From the NCBI RefSeq assembly GCF_000482325.1, contig NZ_KI535299.1:1-64000 (forward strand): DNA of 64,000 nt, in the 5' to 3' direction. Shown in pieces: positions 17,785 through 25,591 of the stretch. Position 1 is the first letter of the stretch; each line of letters starts with the position of its first letter. The translations under genes and the position numbers were made by a program. The notes under the pieces were generated by a model. That model saw only the letters and a list, made by a program, of their open reading frames with translations. It did no database searches and was not told the origin of the DNA. Origin of the DNA: Bacillus sp. UNC438CL73TsuS30. GTDB taxonomy: Bacteria; Bacillota; Bacilli; Bacillales; Cytobacillaceae.

Positions 17785-17889
17785 GGTTACACCTCGTTTT
17801 TTGTGATGATTAAGGATAGTGTAACACAAGAGGAAAGAAACCCAATAGAATCTGCTCATTGAGGATTAGAAAAGGAATAACAGGTTTAT

Positions 17890-19251
17890 TCAATCAAAAA
17901 TCTTCCCTGGATTCATAATTCCCTTTGGATCAAGCGCAAATTTAAAAGCTTTCATTACATCCAATGCTTCGCCGTGTTCCTTTTGCTGGTATTTAGTCTT
18001 TCCAACCCCCACCCCATGCTCTCCAGTACAAGAACCGCCTCGGCTAAGGGCGTAATCAACCAAATGGGCATTCAGTTCCGCCGCTTTTTTCATTTCTTCC
18101 GGATCATCAACATCAATCATAATAATGGAATGATAGTTTCCATCTCCTACATGTCCCAATAAAGCACCATCCAAGCCAATCCGATCAATCGCCTCGCGGG
18201 CATCATGTATCGCACCGCCCAATTCTGACATCGGCACACACACATCAGTAACCATCATTTTTTTCCCAGGAGATTTATGTACAAAAGCATACGCTAAATT
18301 ATGGCGAACCTCCCACAGCTTCACACGTTCCTTTGAATCCGTTTCAAACAAGAATTCCTCGCAGCCGTGATCCTGGGCAATTTTTTCCGCAAAATCAGCA
18401 TCATACTGAAGGCCGGCCTCATTTCCATGGAATTCCATGAACAACGTTGGTTTAACTGGATAATCGGTTTGATTATGAAGATTAACCTGTTTAATCGAGC
18501 GGGCATCGACTAATTCAATCCGTGCCATCTGAATCCCGGCGGAGAGAATATCGGTAACCGTTGCAACAGCCTCTTCAACACTTGGAAAAACAGCCCGTGC
18601 CGCGCTGATCACTTCCGGTATCCCGTAAACACGTAAGGTTAACTCTGTAAATGCCCCCAGTGTCCCTTCAGATCCAACAAACAATCCTGTAATATGATAG
18701 CCCGAGGAAGATTTCGCCGTCATGCTGCCGGTATGAATGATCCGTCCATCTGCTAAAACCACTTCCAAATCACGGACTTGATCCCGCATCACCCCATAGC
18801 GGACAGAGGTTGTTCCGCTTGCATTGGTCGCCGCCATCCCCCCAACTGTTGCATCCGCTCCCGGATCCACCGGAAAAAACAAACCGTATTTTTTTAACTC
18901 TTTATTTAATTGCGTCCGGGTAACCCCTGGTTGTACACGTACTAAAAAGTCATTCGGGCGAACCTCAAGGACCTGATTCATTAGTTGAAAATCAAGGGAA
19001 ATTCCTCCTTGATAGGGAATCACATGCCCCTCCAAGCTCGACCCAAAGCCAAACGGTGTTACAGGGATTTCGTGATCATTCGCAAACTTTAGGACCGCAC
19101 TGACTTCTTCTTTATTTTTTGGATATACAACCACATCCGGTAAATGCGGCGTGTGATAGGACTCATCTTTACTATGTTGCTCCAAAACCGTTGAGTTTAC
19201 CGTAACCTGTTCCTCAGGAAGAATTTTTCTTAACTCGTCTAATAATACCAT
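17890..19251 (-). CDS. GlcD-type FAD-linked oxidase (D-2-hydroxyacid dehydrogenase)
   Basis: A 453-aa VAO-family flavoprotein like glycolate oxidase subunit GlcD or D-lactate dehydrogenase, oxidising a D-2-hydroxyacid to the 2-oxoacid. The FAD PCMH domain shows TPFGFGSSLEGH and FPVDPGADATVGGMAATNASG, with the C-terminal cap motifs HVGDGNYHS, GGSCTGEHGVGVGK and DPKGIMNPGKI. The start ATG at 19251 follows GAGAGAGGG at a long spacing. No GlcE or iron-sulfur GlcF partner is adjacent, so a stand-alone lactate- or glycolate-type dehydrogenase is likelier. It lies just downstream of the eut-linked permease but after a terminator. Confidence 0.88.
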   Translation of the reverse strand: MVLLDELRKILPEEQVTVNSTVLEQHSKDESYHTPHLPDVVVYPKNKEEVSAVLKFANDHEIPVTPFGFGSSLEGHVIPYQGGISLDFQLMNQVLEVRPNDFLVRVQPGVTRTQLNKELKKYGLFFPVDPGADATVGGMAATNASGTTSVRYGVMRDQVRDLEVVLADGRIIHTGSMTAKSSSGYHITGLFVGSEGTLGAFTELTLRVYGIPEVISAARAVFPSVEEAVATVTDILSAGIQMARIELVDARSIKQVNLHNQTDYPVKPTLFMEFHGNEAGLQYDADFAEKIAQDHGCEEFLFETDSKERVKLWEVRHNLAYAFVHKSPGKKMMVTDVCVPMSELGGAIHDAREAIDRIGLDGALLGHVGDGNYHSIIMIDVDDPEEMKKAAELNAHLVDYALSRGGSCTGEHGVGVGKTKYQQKEHGEALDVMKAFKFALDPKGIMNPGKIFD

Positions 19252-19349
19252 TTTCAGCCAACCCTCTCTCGAATATTCGGAAAAGTAATACTAATATAAC
19301 AATTATAGAACATCACAGAATTATTTCAAACTTCGAAGATTTCTAGAAT

Positions 19350-19380
19350 GCTAAAAAGGTGCCAAAACGGCACCTTTTGC
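19350..19380 (-). terminator. Terminator ending the eut-linked transcript
   Basis: AAAAGGTGCC...GGCACCTTTT, a perfect ten-bp stem with a five-base loop, followed on the minus strand by T residues. It lies directly after the last permease gene. Confidence 0.85.
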
Positions 19381-19385
19381 TAAAA

Positions 19386-20921
19386 TTATTCTTTATCATG
19401 CTCAAATTCATCTTCCAGCCTTCTGATTTCATCTACTGATTTTTCAAGTGCAGCTTGCGGGCCTTTGAAATGCTTTTTGTAATAGGAAAGGTCCATGATC
19501 ACCAACACCACAAACATCCCAATCAGGGCGTAGGCTGCCATTTGATTTGGCGGTATGACCATGATGATGCAAATGAATACAATCCAGATTAAGCTGATCA
19601 CATTGATTGGTTTGCTCCATTTCCCAAGTGCCCAAGGACCGTAATGCTTTGGTAAAAATAAACCTTTCGATTCAGCTCTAAGTTTCAGATAGATCGGGAT
19701 TCCGTAAGCCACATACAAACCGACCACACTTACCGCGGTTAAAAAAGCAATCGTTGAGTAACCTGCATCCGGATTGACCAATTTCGTAATATAATCGATT
19801 AACGCTAATATAAAGGAAAGAATAACCGCAAGCCAGATGGCTTTTGCTGGTGTCCGGAATTTGCGGCTGATTTCTGCCCAATGACGGCTGAGCGGCATTC
19901 CATTATCCCTTGAAAATGCATACATCATCCGCGAAAAAGAAGTAATGGACGAAAGGCCGCAGAAGAACATGGCAAACGTGACAAGCCACAAAACAATGTT
20001 GCCAAATGTACCGCCTAGTGCCTTACTAATTACAAAAATAAAGGCATTGTCCGAGTTAACCGCACCGTTCGCATCATGAATGGAAAGTGTGACAAACGCG
20101 AGCATAATAAAGCCAAAAACAAATGAGAAGGCAACGGAGTTAAAAATCCCCCATGGGGCGCGGACACGTGGATGAACTGTTTCTTCAATGGTGTGGGCCG
20201 AAGCGTCATAGCCGGTAAAGGTCCATTGTGCCTGCAATAATCCGATTAAAAATGCCAGGAAATAAGGTTTGTCTGAAAAGGTTTGGCCAACATGGAATAG
20301 ATAATCAATCGGCTGCAGTCCGTGCTTAGTGAAGAAGGCTAGACTGACCACTAAAATGGCAACGACAGCCATGTGATACCAAGCCGAGAAATCATTTAAT
20401 CTTGCGACGATTTTGATTCCGATATGGTTGAGGATTCCGTGTAATAGGAGGACAACGCCAAAAACGATTAGGGTGGTTGTATCAGTAGATTGATAGTTGA
20501 AGATTCCTGCAAGAAGTGGGTCGGCGAATAAGGCTACAGAGTAATCGATTCCGGCGACGATTCCAATTTGACCAATTAAGTTAATCCAGGCAGTATACCA
20601 GCCGATTCGCGTTCCTTTTAAGGCAGCGGCCCAGTGGTAAAGTGCCCCAGCGGTTGGGATGGCTGAAGCCAGTTCTGAAAGTGAAGCAGCTACTAGCATG
20701 ACGAAAAAGGCAACGATGGTCCAGCCAAATCCCATCATTCCTGGACCGCCGTAGGTCAATCCGTGGCCATACAGGGAAACTGCACCGGTTAAGATTGAAA
20801 TAATGGAAAATGAGATCGCAAAGTTCGAAAAGCCGCCCATGTCGCGCAAGAGCTCCTGGGCATATCCATAACGATTGAGGTGTTTTTTATCCTCGAGCAA
20901 TTGTTGGTCTTTGCTCTTCAT
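19386..20921 (-). CDS. APC-family amino acid/amine permease
   Basis: A 511-aa, about 12-TM transporter of the amino acid-polyamine-organocation superfamily, GABA/ACT-like branch (ISILTGAVSLYGHGLTYGGP in TM1, LASAIPTAGALYHWAA, then FTGYDASAHTIEET). The last 50 residues are a charged cytoplasmic tail. The start ATG at 20921 is chosen for AAAGGGGAGA upstream; another ATG at 20939 overlaps the stop of a 48-aa membrane gene. Its place next to the eut genes suggests uptake of an amine or amino acid, possibly a second ethanolamine or choline-like permease, but the substrate is not shown by sequence. Confidence 0.85.
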   Translation of the reverse strand: MKSKDQQLLEDKKHLNRYGYAQELLRDMGGFSNFAISFSIISILTGAVSLYGHGLTYGGPGMMGFGWTIVAFFVMLVAASLSELASAIPTAGALYHWAAALKGTRIGWYTAWINLIGQIGIVAGIDYSVALFADPLLAGIFNYQSTDTTTLIVFGVVLLLHGILNHIGIKIVARLNDFSAWYHMAVVAILVVSLAFFTKHGLQPIDYLFHVGQTFSDKPYFLAFLIGLLQAQWTFTGYDASAHTIEETVHPRVRAPWGIFNSVAFSFVFGFIMLAFVTLSIHDANGAVNSDNAFIFVISKALGGTFGNIVLWLVTFAMFFCGLSSITSFSRMMYAFSRDNGMPLSRHWAEISRKFRTPAKAIWLAVILSFILALIDYITKLVNPDAGYSTIAFLTAVSVVGLYVAYGIPIYLKLRAESKGLFLPKHYGPWALGKWSKPINVISLIWIVFICIIMVIPPNQMAAYALIGMFVVLVIMDLSYYKKHFKGPQAALEKSVDEIRRLEDEFEHDKE

Positions 20922-20935
20922 TCGATTCTCCCCTT

Positions 20936-21082
20936 TCATGATTCCTTTTCAGCTTCATTACCGACAAAAATTTCATGTTCTTCGTCATTAAAGGATCTTA
21001 CATTCTTATTTGCCTTCATTCCAATGGCTGTACCGACAACAAGCGTAAAGATAATCATCGCAAATCCGATTACAACCCCCAT
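20936..21082 (-). CDS. 48-aa single-pass membrane protein coupled to the permease
   Basis: A small ORF with a strong site (AAAGGAGGGGAGCG directly before ATG). It encodes one hydrophobic helix at residues 2-21 (starting MGVVIGFAMIIF), then a basic stretch (KANKNVR) and an acidic tail (DEEHE, EAEKES). Its stop overlaps the reading frame of the next gene in TCATGA, 15 nt before the preferred permease start. The layout suggests translational coupling and a small accessory subunit, as known for some sodium symporters with small partner proteins. I do not recognise the family. Confidence 0.72.
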   Translation of the reverse strand: MGVVIGFAMIIFTLVVGTAIGMKANKNVRSFNDEEHEIFVGNEAEKES

Positions 21083-21117
21083 TCGCTCCCCTCCTTTCGG
21101 TTTAAATAAAAAGACCG

Positions 21118-21142
21118 AATATGGTCAAGTTATCACCATATT
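21118..21142. promoter_or_regulatory. Inverted repeat upstream of the small membrane protein gene
   Basis: AATATGGT, nine bases, ACCATATT, 36 bp upstream of the start codon. A second near-perfect palindrome, TGTGAAATTTTCACA, lies at about 21169-21183. They could be operators or a leader hairpin. The second resembles a CRP/FNR half-site pair but with a five-base instead of six-base spacer. Confidence 0.4.
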
Positions 21143-21198
21143 ATTCTCGAAAACCATCAAATATACATTGTGAAATTTTCACATGGTGTGTCTTTTGA

Positions 21199-21234
21199 GA
21201 AAAAAAGGCGCCCCATCAAACCAATAGAGCACCT
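21199..21234 (-). terminator. Terminator after the ethanolamine permease gene
   Basis: The minus strand has AGGTGCTC...GGGCGCCT (eight pairs with G-T wobbles), followed by seven T residues. Confidence 0.75.
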
Positions 21235-21246
21235 TACCTAAATCTA

Positions 21247-22650
21247 TTAACCAATCTTTTCCTCGCCAACCTCAGAACCAGAGGTTACATCCTCAATCGA
21301 CACAAACTCTTCTGACATTGGACGCAAATTCTTGGATCCTACCAAGAAATAATAGACAATCGCGACACCAAAAATCGTCAAAATCACTCCTGCTAATGGA
21401 AGCTGAACCCCAAACAATGGCAGAGTTGTCGTTAACACACTATATTTGACTACACAGAAGAACGAGAAAACGCCCAGCACCAACGCAATCGCCGGCACCA
21501 CTGGATAACTTACTTTAAACGGTCTTTCCAAGTTTGGTTCCTTTTTCCGTAACACAAACAACGAAATCATACTTAAGCAGTACATCGTGATTGCACCAAA
21601 AACTGAAAGAATGATCAAGGCACTCGCAAAGTTTGCAGACCCAGCCGCAATGACTCCAATCGCTCCCGGAACAATCAAACCCCAGTGTGGAACACCGCGT
21701 TTAGAAAGATTGGATAAGAACTTAGGCAGGTAGCCAGCACGAGCTAACGCAAACGTTTGACGAGAATACCCAATGATAATTCCATGCAAGCTGGCAATCA
21801 GACCGAATAAACCGATAATCGCAACAGATTTTGGAATAAAGCTGCCTTCGCCATAAATACTAGCCAATGCCTGAGGAAGCGGATAATCCGCTGGTTTACC
21901 GGTACCGCCGCCTAGACCGGCTGTTACCACTAAGGTTAAAATCGTAGCAATCCCAAGCGTTAAGATCCCAGAAATAAACCCTTTTGGAATATCCTTCTTC
22001 GGATCGCGGACCTCTTCCGCTGCCATCGCTCCCCCTTCAATTGCCAGGAAGAACCAAATCGCAAATGGAATTGCTGCCAAAACGCCTGACCAGCCATGAC
22101 TAAAAGCCATATCATTAAAGATATTTGATGCTTGAACGTGAGGTAAGCCGGCGACATAATAAATCGCGAGACCAATCAATGCCATCACTGTTGCTACTAA
22201 CTCAATCACTGCCGCACCTTTTACACCAATGAGGTTAACCAATATGAATAAGATAAACATTCCGACTGTTGCATAAACCGCATTAATACTCGGGACAAGG
22301 AAGTTAATATAAGCACCTACCGAAACGGCAATCGCGGGTGGTGCAAACACGAACTCGAGCAAACAGGCTAACCCTGTAACATAGCCCATAAACGGCCCCA
22401 TCGCTTTTCTTGCATAGGCAGAAGGGCCGCCCGCGTGAGGAATTGAAGTTGACAGCTCTGAATAACTAAAAATAAAGGTCGTATAGAAGACAATAATAAT
22501 GAGTGCTGCAATGCCAAGACCAATGGTGCCGCCTGATTCAAACCCATAGTTCCAGCCGAAATATTGACCGGATATAACCATCCCGACGGCAATACCCCAG
22601 AGATGGATTGGCTTAAGCGCCTTTTGCAAATGGTTGTTTCCTTGCTCCAT
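21247..22650 (-). CDS. eat: Ethanolamine permease (APC family)
   Basis: A 467-aa 12-TM APC permease closely resembling proteobacterial and Bacillus ethanolamine permeases: LWGIAVGMVISGQYFGWNYGF in TM1, then IPHAGGPSAYARKAMGP. The central block reads PFAIWFFLAIEGGAMAAEEVRDPKKDIP. It would import ethanolamine and so replace EutH, which is absent. The start ATG at 22650 has AAAGGGGAAGG five bases upstream; the ATG at 22668 lacks a site. A terminator follows it, and a perfect stem-loop lies in its leader. Confidence 0.88.
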   Translation of the reverse strand: MEQGNNHLQKALKPIHLWGIAVGMVISGQYFGWNYGFESGGTIGLGIAALIIIVFYTTFIFSYSELSTSIPHAGGPSAYARKAMGPFMGYVTGLACLLEFVFAPPAIAVSVGAYINFLVPSINAVYATVGMFILFILVNLIGVKGAAVIELVATVMALIGLAIYYVAGLPHVQASNIFNDMAFSHGWSGVLAAIPFAIWFFLAIEGGAMAAEEVRDPKKDIPKGFISGILTLGIATILTLVVTAGLGGGTGKPADYPLPQALASIYGEGSFIPKSVAIIGLFGLIASLHGIIIGYSRQTFALARAGYLPKFLSNLSKRGVPHWGLIVPGAIGVIAAGSANFASALIILSVFGAITMYCLSMISLFVLRKKEPNLERPFKVSYPVVPAIALVLGVFSFFCVVKYSVLTTTLPLFGVQLPLAGVILTIFGVAIVYYFLVGSKNLRPMSEEFVSIEDVTSGSEVGEEKIG

Positions 22651-22724
22651 AAACCCTTCCCCTTTCAAAATTAAATCTCCTGGTAAAAATAAGCTTTAAA
22701 CATTCCCTAAAACCCGACTATGTC

Positions 22725-22751
22725 ATTAAACTAGTTAGCTCCTAGTTTAAT
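22725..22751. promoter_or_regulatory. Perfect stem-loop in the ethanolamine permease leader
   Basis: ATTAAACTAG, seven bases (TTAGCTC), CTAGTTTAAT: a perfect 10-bp inverted repeat between mdh and the permease gene. No T-run follows, so a simple terminator is unlikely. An operator, an RNA processing site or a stabilising stem are possible. A second palindrome (22778-22797) overlaps the mdh stop codon. Confidence 0.5.
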
Positions 22752-22793
22752 ATAGAATCGTGGAAGGATTACACAGGTTAATTTTTCTAAAAA

Positions 22794-23738
22794 TTAAAGT
22801 GACTTTAAGACCGACATTACATTCTGAACGGATTGAGCAGATTGATCAAGGGCTGCTTTTTCCTCCGGTGTCAAAGCAATTTCAATCACTGTTTCAATCC
22901 CATCTCCGCCAAGAACGGTAGGAACACCTAGATATAGATCCTTATAGCCATATTCCCCTTCTAAATAAGCAATACACGGTAAAATTCGCTTTTTATCCTT
23001 TAAAATCGCTTCAGCCATTTGCACCATCGAAGCGGCAGGTGCATAGTAAGCGCTTCCTTGGCCTAGTAAACTAACAATCTCGCCCCCGCCTTTGCGCGTT
23101 CTTTCCACAATCGCTTCGATGCGATGGGGCGGAAGAATTTTATCCAGCGGAATTCCCCCGGCATAGGAGAACCGAACCAATGGGACCATATCATCCCCAT
23201 GTCCGCCAAGAACAAAGCCCGAAATATCTTCCACCGACACATTCAATTCCTGAGCAACAAAGGTGTTAAAGCGGGCTGTATCCAAGACACCGGACTGACC
23301 GATGACACGGTTTTTCGGAAACCCGGTGGTTTTATAACAAACATAGGTCATTGCGTCGACCGGATTACTTAACACGATAATATAGCTATTTGGCGCATAT
23401 TTTTTAATATTTTCCGAGACTTGCTCGATAATTTTGGCATTGGTGGAAACCAAATCGTCGCGGCTCATCCCCGGTTTTCGCGGCAGGCCGGCAGTAATTA
23501 ACACCATATCAGCATCCTGAATATCCGCATAATCCGAGGTACCCGTAATGTTTGCGTTAAAGCCTTGAATCGGACTTGCTTCGAGCATATCAAGGGCTTT
23601 CCCTTTAGTAGGATCGCTTTGGGCTGGGATATCAACGATCACAACATCCCCTAATTCCTTTTGGGCCAGCATCAGTGCAGCCGTTGCACCGGTAAAACCG
23701 GCACCTATGACTGCAATTTTTTTACGTCTAAATGCCAT
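22794..23738 (-). CDS. mdh: Malate dehydrogenase encoded within the eut operon
   Basis: A 314-aa NAD-dependent malate dehydrogenase of the LDH-like type found in bacilli. Seen are the NAD fold (AVIGAGFTGATAA), the acidic residue of the nucleotide site (VIVDIP), the malate-type loop GLPRKPGMSRDDL (two arginines; lactate enzymes have Gln), VLSNPVDAMTYV, and the catalytic GGHGDDMVP histidine. AAGGAGG lies before ATG. It follows the second BMC-H gene by 26 bp, so it is co-transcribed with the shell genes. No amphipathic encapsulation peptide is evident at either end. In B. subtilis mdh sits with citZ-icd; its placement here is unusual. Confidence 0.93.
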   Translation of the reverse strand: MAFRRKKIAVIGAGFTGATAALMLAQKELGDVVIVDIPAQSDPTKGKALDMLEASPIQGFNANITGTSDYADIQDADMVLITAGLPRKPGMSRDDLVSTNAKIIEQVSENIKKYAPNSYIIVLSNPVDAMTYVCYKTTGFPKNRVIGQSGVLDTARFNTFVAQELNVSVEDISGFVLGGHGDDMVPLVRFSYAGGIPLDKILPPHRIEAIVERTRKGGGEIVSLLGQGSAYYAPAASMVQMAEAILKDKKRILPCIAYLEGEYGYKDLYLGVPTVLGGDGIETVIEIALTPEEKAALDQSAQSVQNVMSVLKSL

Positions 23739-23764
23739 CTTTTTTCCTCCTTTCCTTCAAAAAT

Positions 23765-24118
23765 TTATTCAGATTTTGCTGGAGGCTCTTCCTGTTTCGC
23801 TTTTTGACCCCTTTTTGCAGGCTTCGGCTTTTCCTCCGCCTTCTTCGGCGCCTTTGCGAGCATTTGCCCCACTTCCTCATCAGGACGCGGGATGACATGT
23901 GCGGTGACCAGCACTCCGACACTTTGCGCCGCATACTTTCCGGCATCAACTGCTGCCTGAACAGCCCCGACATCCCCTTCTACTAAAATCGAAACGAGTC
24001 CCGCATCTACTTTTTCCTTTTTAATTAAAGTGACATCAGCAGCTTTAACCATCGCATCGGCTGCGACAATCGAAGCAATCAGACCTCTGGTTTCAATCAT
24101 TCCTAATGCTTTTGACAT
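23765..24118 (-). CDS. BMC-H shell protein with charged C-terminal tail
   Basis: A 117-aa hexameric microcompartment shell protein. The BMC domain covers residues 1-86 (ALGMIETRGLIASIVAADAMVKAADV, then VEGDVGAVQAAVDAG and AHVIPRPDEEV). A 30-residue Lys/Glu/Pro-rich tail follows (KAPKKAEEKPKPAKRGQKAK). The tail sets it apart from EutM in the same operon and recalls EutK- or PduJ/K-like extended shell proteins; it could bind cargo, nucleic acid or the cytoskeleton. The start is ATG at 24118, eight bases after GGAGG, which lies inside the end of eutN. Confidence 0.92.
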   Translation of the reverse strand: MSKALGMIETRGLIASIVAADAMVKAADVTLIKKEKVDAGLVSILVEGDVGAVQAAVDAGKYAAQSVGVLVTAHVIPRPDEEVGQMLAKAPKKAEEKPKPAKRGQKAKQEEPPAKSE

Positions 24119-24119
24119 A

Positions 24120-24395
24120 TTACGCACCTCCTTCTACATCAATCGAATCAATTATTCCGATAATCACAGCATCAATCGGGAGCTTCTGATCCCCGATAAT
24201 ATTTGCCGCAGCACTTCCCGTTGTGACCATCACCTTATCCCCGACACCTGCGCCAATCCGGTCCACCGCAATAAACGGTGAAAGGATCGGTGCCCCGGTT
24301 GGAAGCTCCGGCTGGACAAACAAATATTTTAATCCTGTCAGGTTGTCTTCCTTTCTGGTCGCCCATACATTTCCAATCACCGTTCCTACTTGCAA
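24120..24395 (-). CDS. eutN: EutN/CcmL-type BMC vertex protein (pentamer)
   Basis: A 91-aa BMV-family pentameric protein that caps the vertices of the microcompartment. Family blocks seen are VGTVIGNVWATRKE, GLKYLFVQP and AVDRIGAGVGDKVMVTTGSAA, with DAVIIGIIDSI at the end. The start is TTG (24395), with AGGGGA seven bases upstream; the nearby ATG is out of frame. It lies between pduL and the second BMC-H gene, with two bases separating it from the next start. Confidence 0.92.
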   Translation of the reverse strand: MQVGTVIGNVWATRKEDNLTGLKYLFVQPELPTGAPILSPFIAVDRIGAGVGDKVMVTTGSAAANIIGDQKLPIDAVIIGIIDSIDVEGGA

Positions 24396-24411
24396 AAAAT
24401 CATCCCCTAAC

Positions 24412-25263
24412 TTAGTCCATAACCCGGATAGATTTTTTCAACTCTCTTGCGGCATCCCGTGCTAATGGGGTTACAATCGTGCCTTTCCGAACTGAAATTG
24501 AATTACTCTTACAAGCTTGCACATCTCTTTTCGTTAAGAGATTTTTTTGAAAAATAACAGCCTCTGGTTCCTGCGGTTGAACTGGTTCTTTCAAAGTGGG
24601 TTGGGTGCTAACCGACTTCTCTCCATCTTTAACAAGAATACCTGTTTGACCACTACGAATCAGACCCGCATTGGCTTCATCGGTATCAATATGCATCTCA
24701 AGCCTGTATCTCGGCGACACCCGAATAAGTACTTTTTCAAACGAAACCGGGCGCTCACCCTCTGTTCTGATTCGAACATATTCCCCATTTTCCACCCCGA
24801 AATGCGCTGCATCATCGGAATGCATGTGGATATGAGCCTGGGCTATGATCAGTCCTTCATTTTTAAAAATACTTCCTTTCGGCCCTACCAGCGTAATCGG
24901 AGCGGAGCCCGCAATATTACCCGATTCCCTGATCGGCGCGTTCACTCCAAGCTTTACCGCATCCGTTTTACTGACCTCAACCTGGGTCAAGGAACGGGCC
25001 GGACCAAGGATGCGCACTTTTTCAATGCTTCCTCTTGGTCCGACAATGACCACCGTTTCATTTGCCGCAAATTGACCTGGCTGCGACAAATCCGCTTTTT
25101 TCGTTAATTCATACCCTTTACCAAAAAGCATCTCTAAATCAGTTTGACTTAAATGACAGTGGCGGGCAGAAACAGCCATTGGGATCGTATTCGGTCTTGA
25201 GTCCTTTTTTAACAATTGCTGGATGACTTCTTCAACAATCGTTCGGATGGCTTGTTCATTCAT
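24412..25263 (-). CDS. pduL: PduL-type phosphotransacylase
   Basis: A 283-aa PduL/PTAC phosphotransacylase, converting acetyl-CoA and phosphate to acetyl-phosphate and recycling CoA inside the shell. It shows the PduL zinc-binding blocks AVSARHCHLSQ and AQAHIHMHSDDAAHFGV. The N-terminus (NEQAIRTIVEEVIQQLLKK) is an amphipathic helix typical of encapsulation peptides. The C-terminal 60 residues (after VKDGEKS) are an extra segment of unknown role. It replaces EutD, which is absent. The start ATG at 25263 has AAGGAG eight bases upstream; an in-frame GTG nine bases earlier lies too close to that site. Confidence 0.92.
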   Translation of the reverse strand: MNEQAIRTIVEEVIQQLLKKDSRPNTIPMAVSARHCHLSQTDLEMLFGKGYELTKKADLSQPGQFAANETVVIVGPRGSIEKVRILGPARSLTQVEVSKTDAVKLGVNAPIRESGNIAGSAPITLVGPKGSIFKNEGLIIAQAHIHMHSDDAAHFGVENGEYVRIRTEGERPVSFEKVLIRVSPRYRLEMHIDTDEANAGLIRSGQTGILVKDGEKSVSTQPTLKEPVQPQEPEAVIFQKNLLTKRDVQACKSNSISVRKGTIVTPLARDAARELKKSIRVMD

Positions 25264-25282
25264 CAAACCCACTCCTTACTTC

Positions 25283-25576
25283 TTACACTTCAACATCTAA
25301 TTTTGGTAAAATGCTTTCCAATTCATTGTGTGGACGTGGGATCACATGGACAGATAAAAGCTCGCCGACACGTTCTGCTGCTGCCGCACCTGCTTCGGTT
25401 GCCGCTTTTACTGCACCTACATCACCGCGAACAAGAACGGTTACAAGTCCGCCGCCTACATGTACTTTCCCGATTAAATGGACGTTTGCTGCCTTCACCA
25501 TTGCGTCGGCTGCTTCCACTGATGCTACCAAACCTTTTGTTTCTACCATTCCTAATGCTGTTAATTCTCTAGCCAT
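25283..25576 (-). CDS. eutM: EutM-type BMC-H shell protein
   Basis: A 97-aa canonical hexameric shell protein (TALGMVETKGLVASVEAADAM, VTVLVRGDVGAVKAATEAG, SVHVIPRPHNELE), very similar to EutM/PduA and forming the facets of the compartment. AGGAGG lies before ATG. It sits between eutE and pduL and overlaps neither. Confidence 0.95.
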   Translation of the reverse strand: MARELTALGMVETKGLVASVEAADAMVKAANVHLIGKVHVGGGLVTVLVRGDVGAVKAATEAGAAAAERVGELLSVHVIPRPHNELESILPKLDVEV

Positions 25577-25591
25577 TTTAAATTCCTCCTA

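Noticed and set aside
21169..21183. TGTGAAATTTTCACA as a CRP/FNR site
   Set aside because: The half-sites are separated by five, not six, bases. Kept only as an unexplained palindrome.
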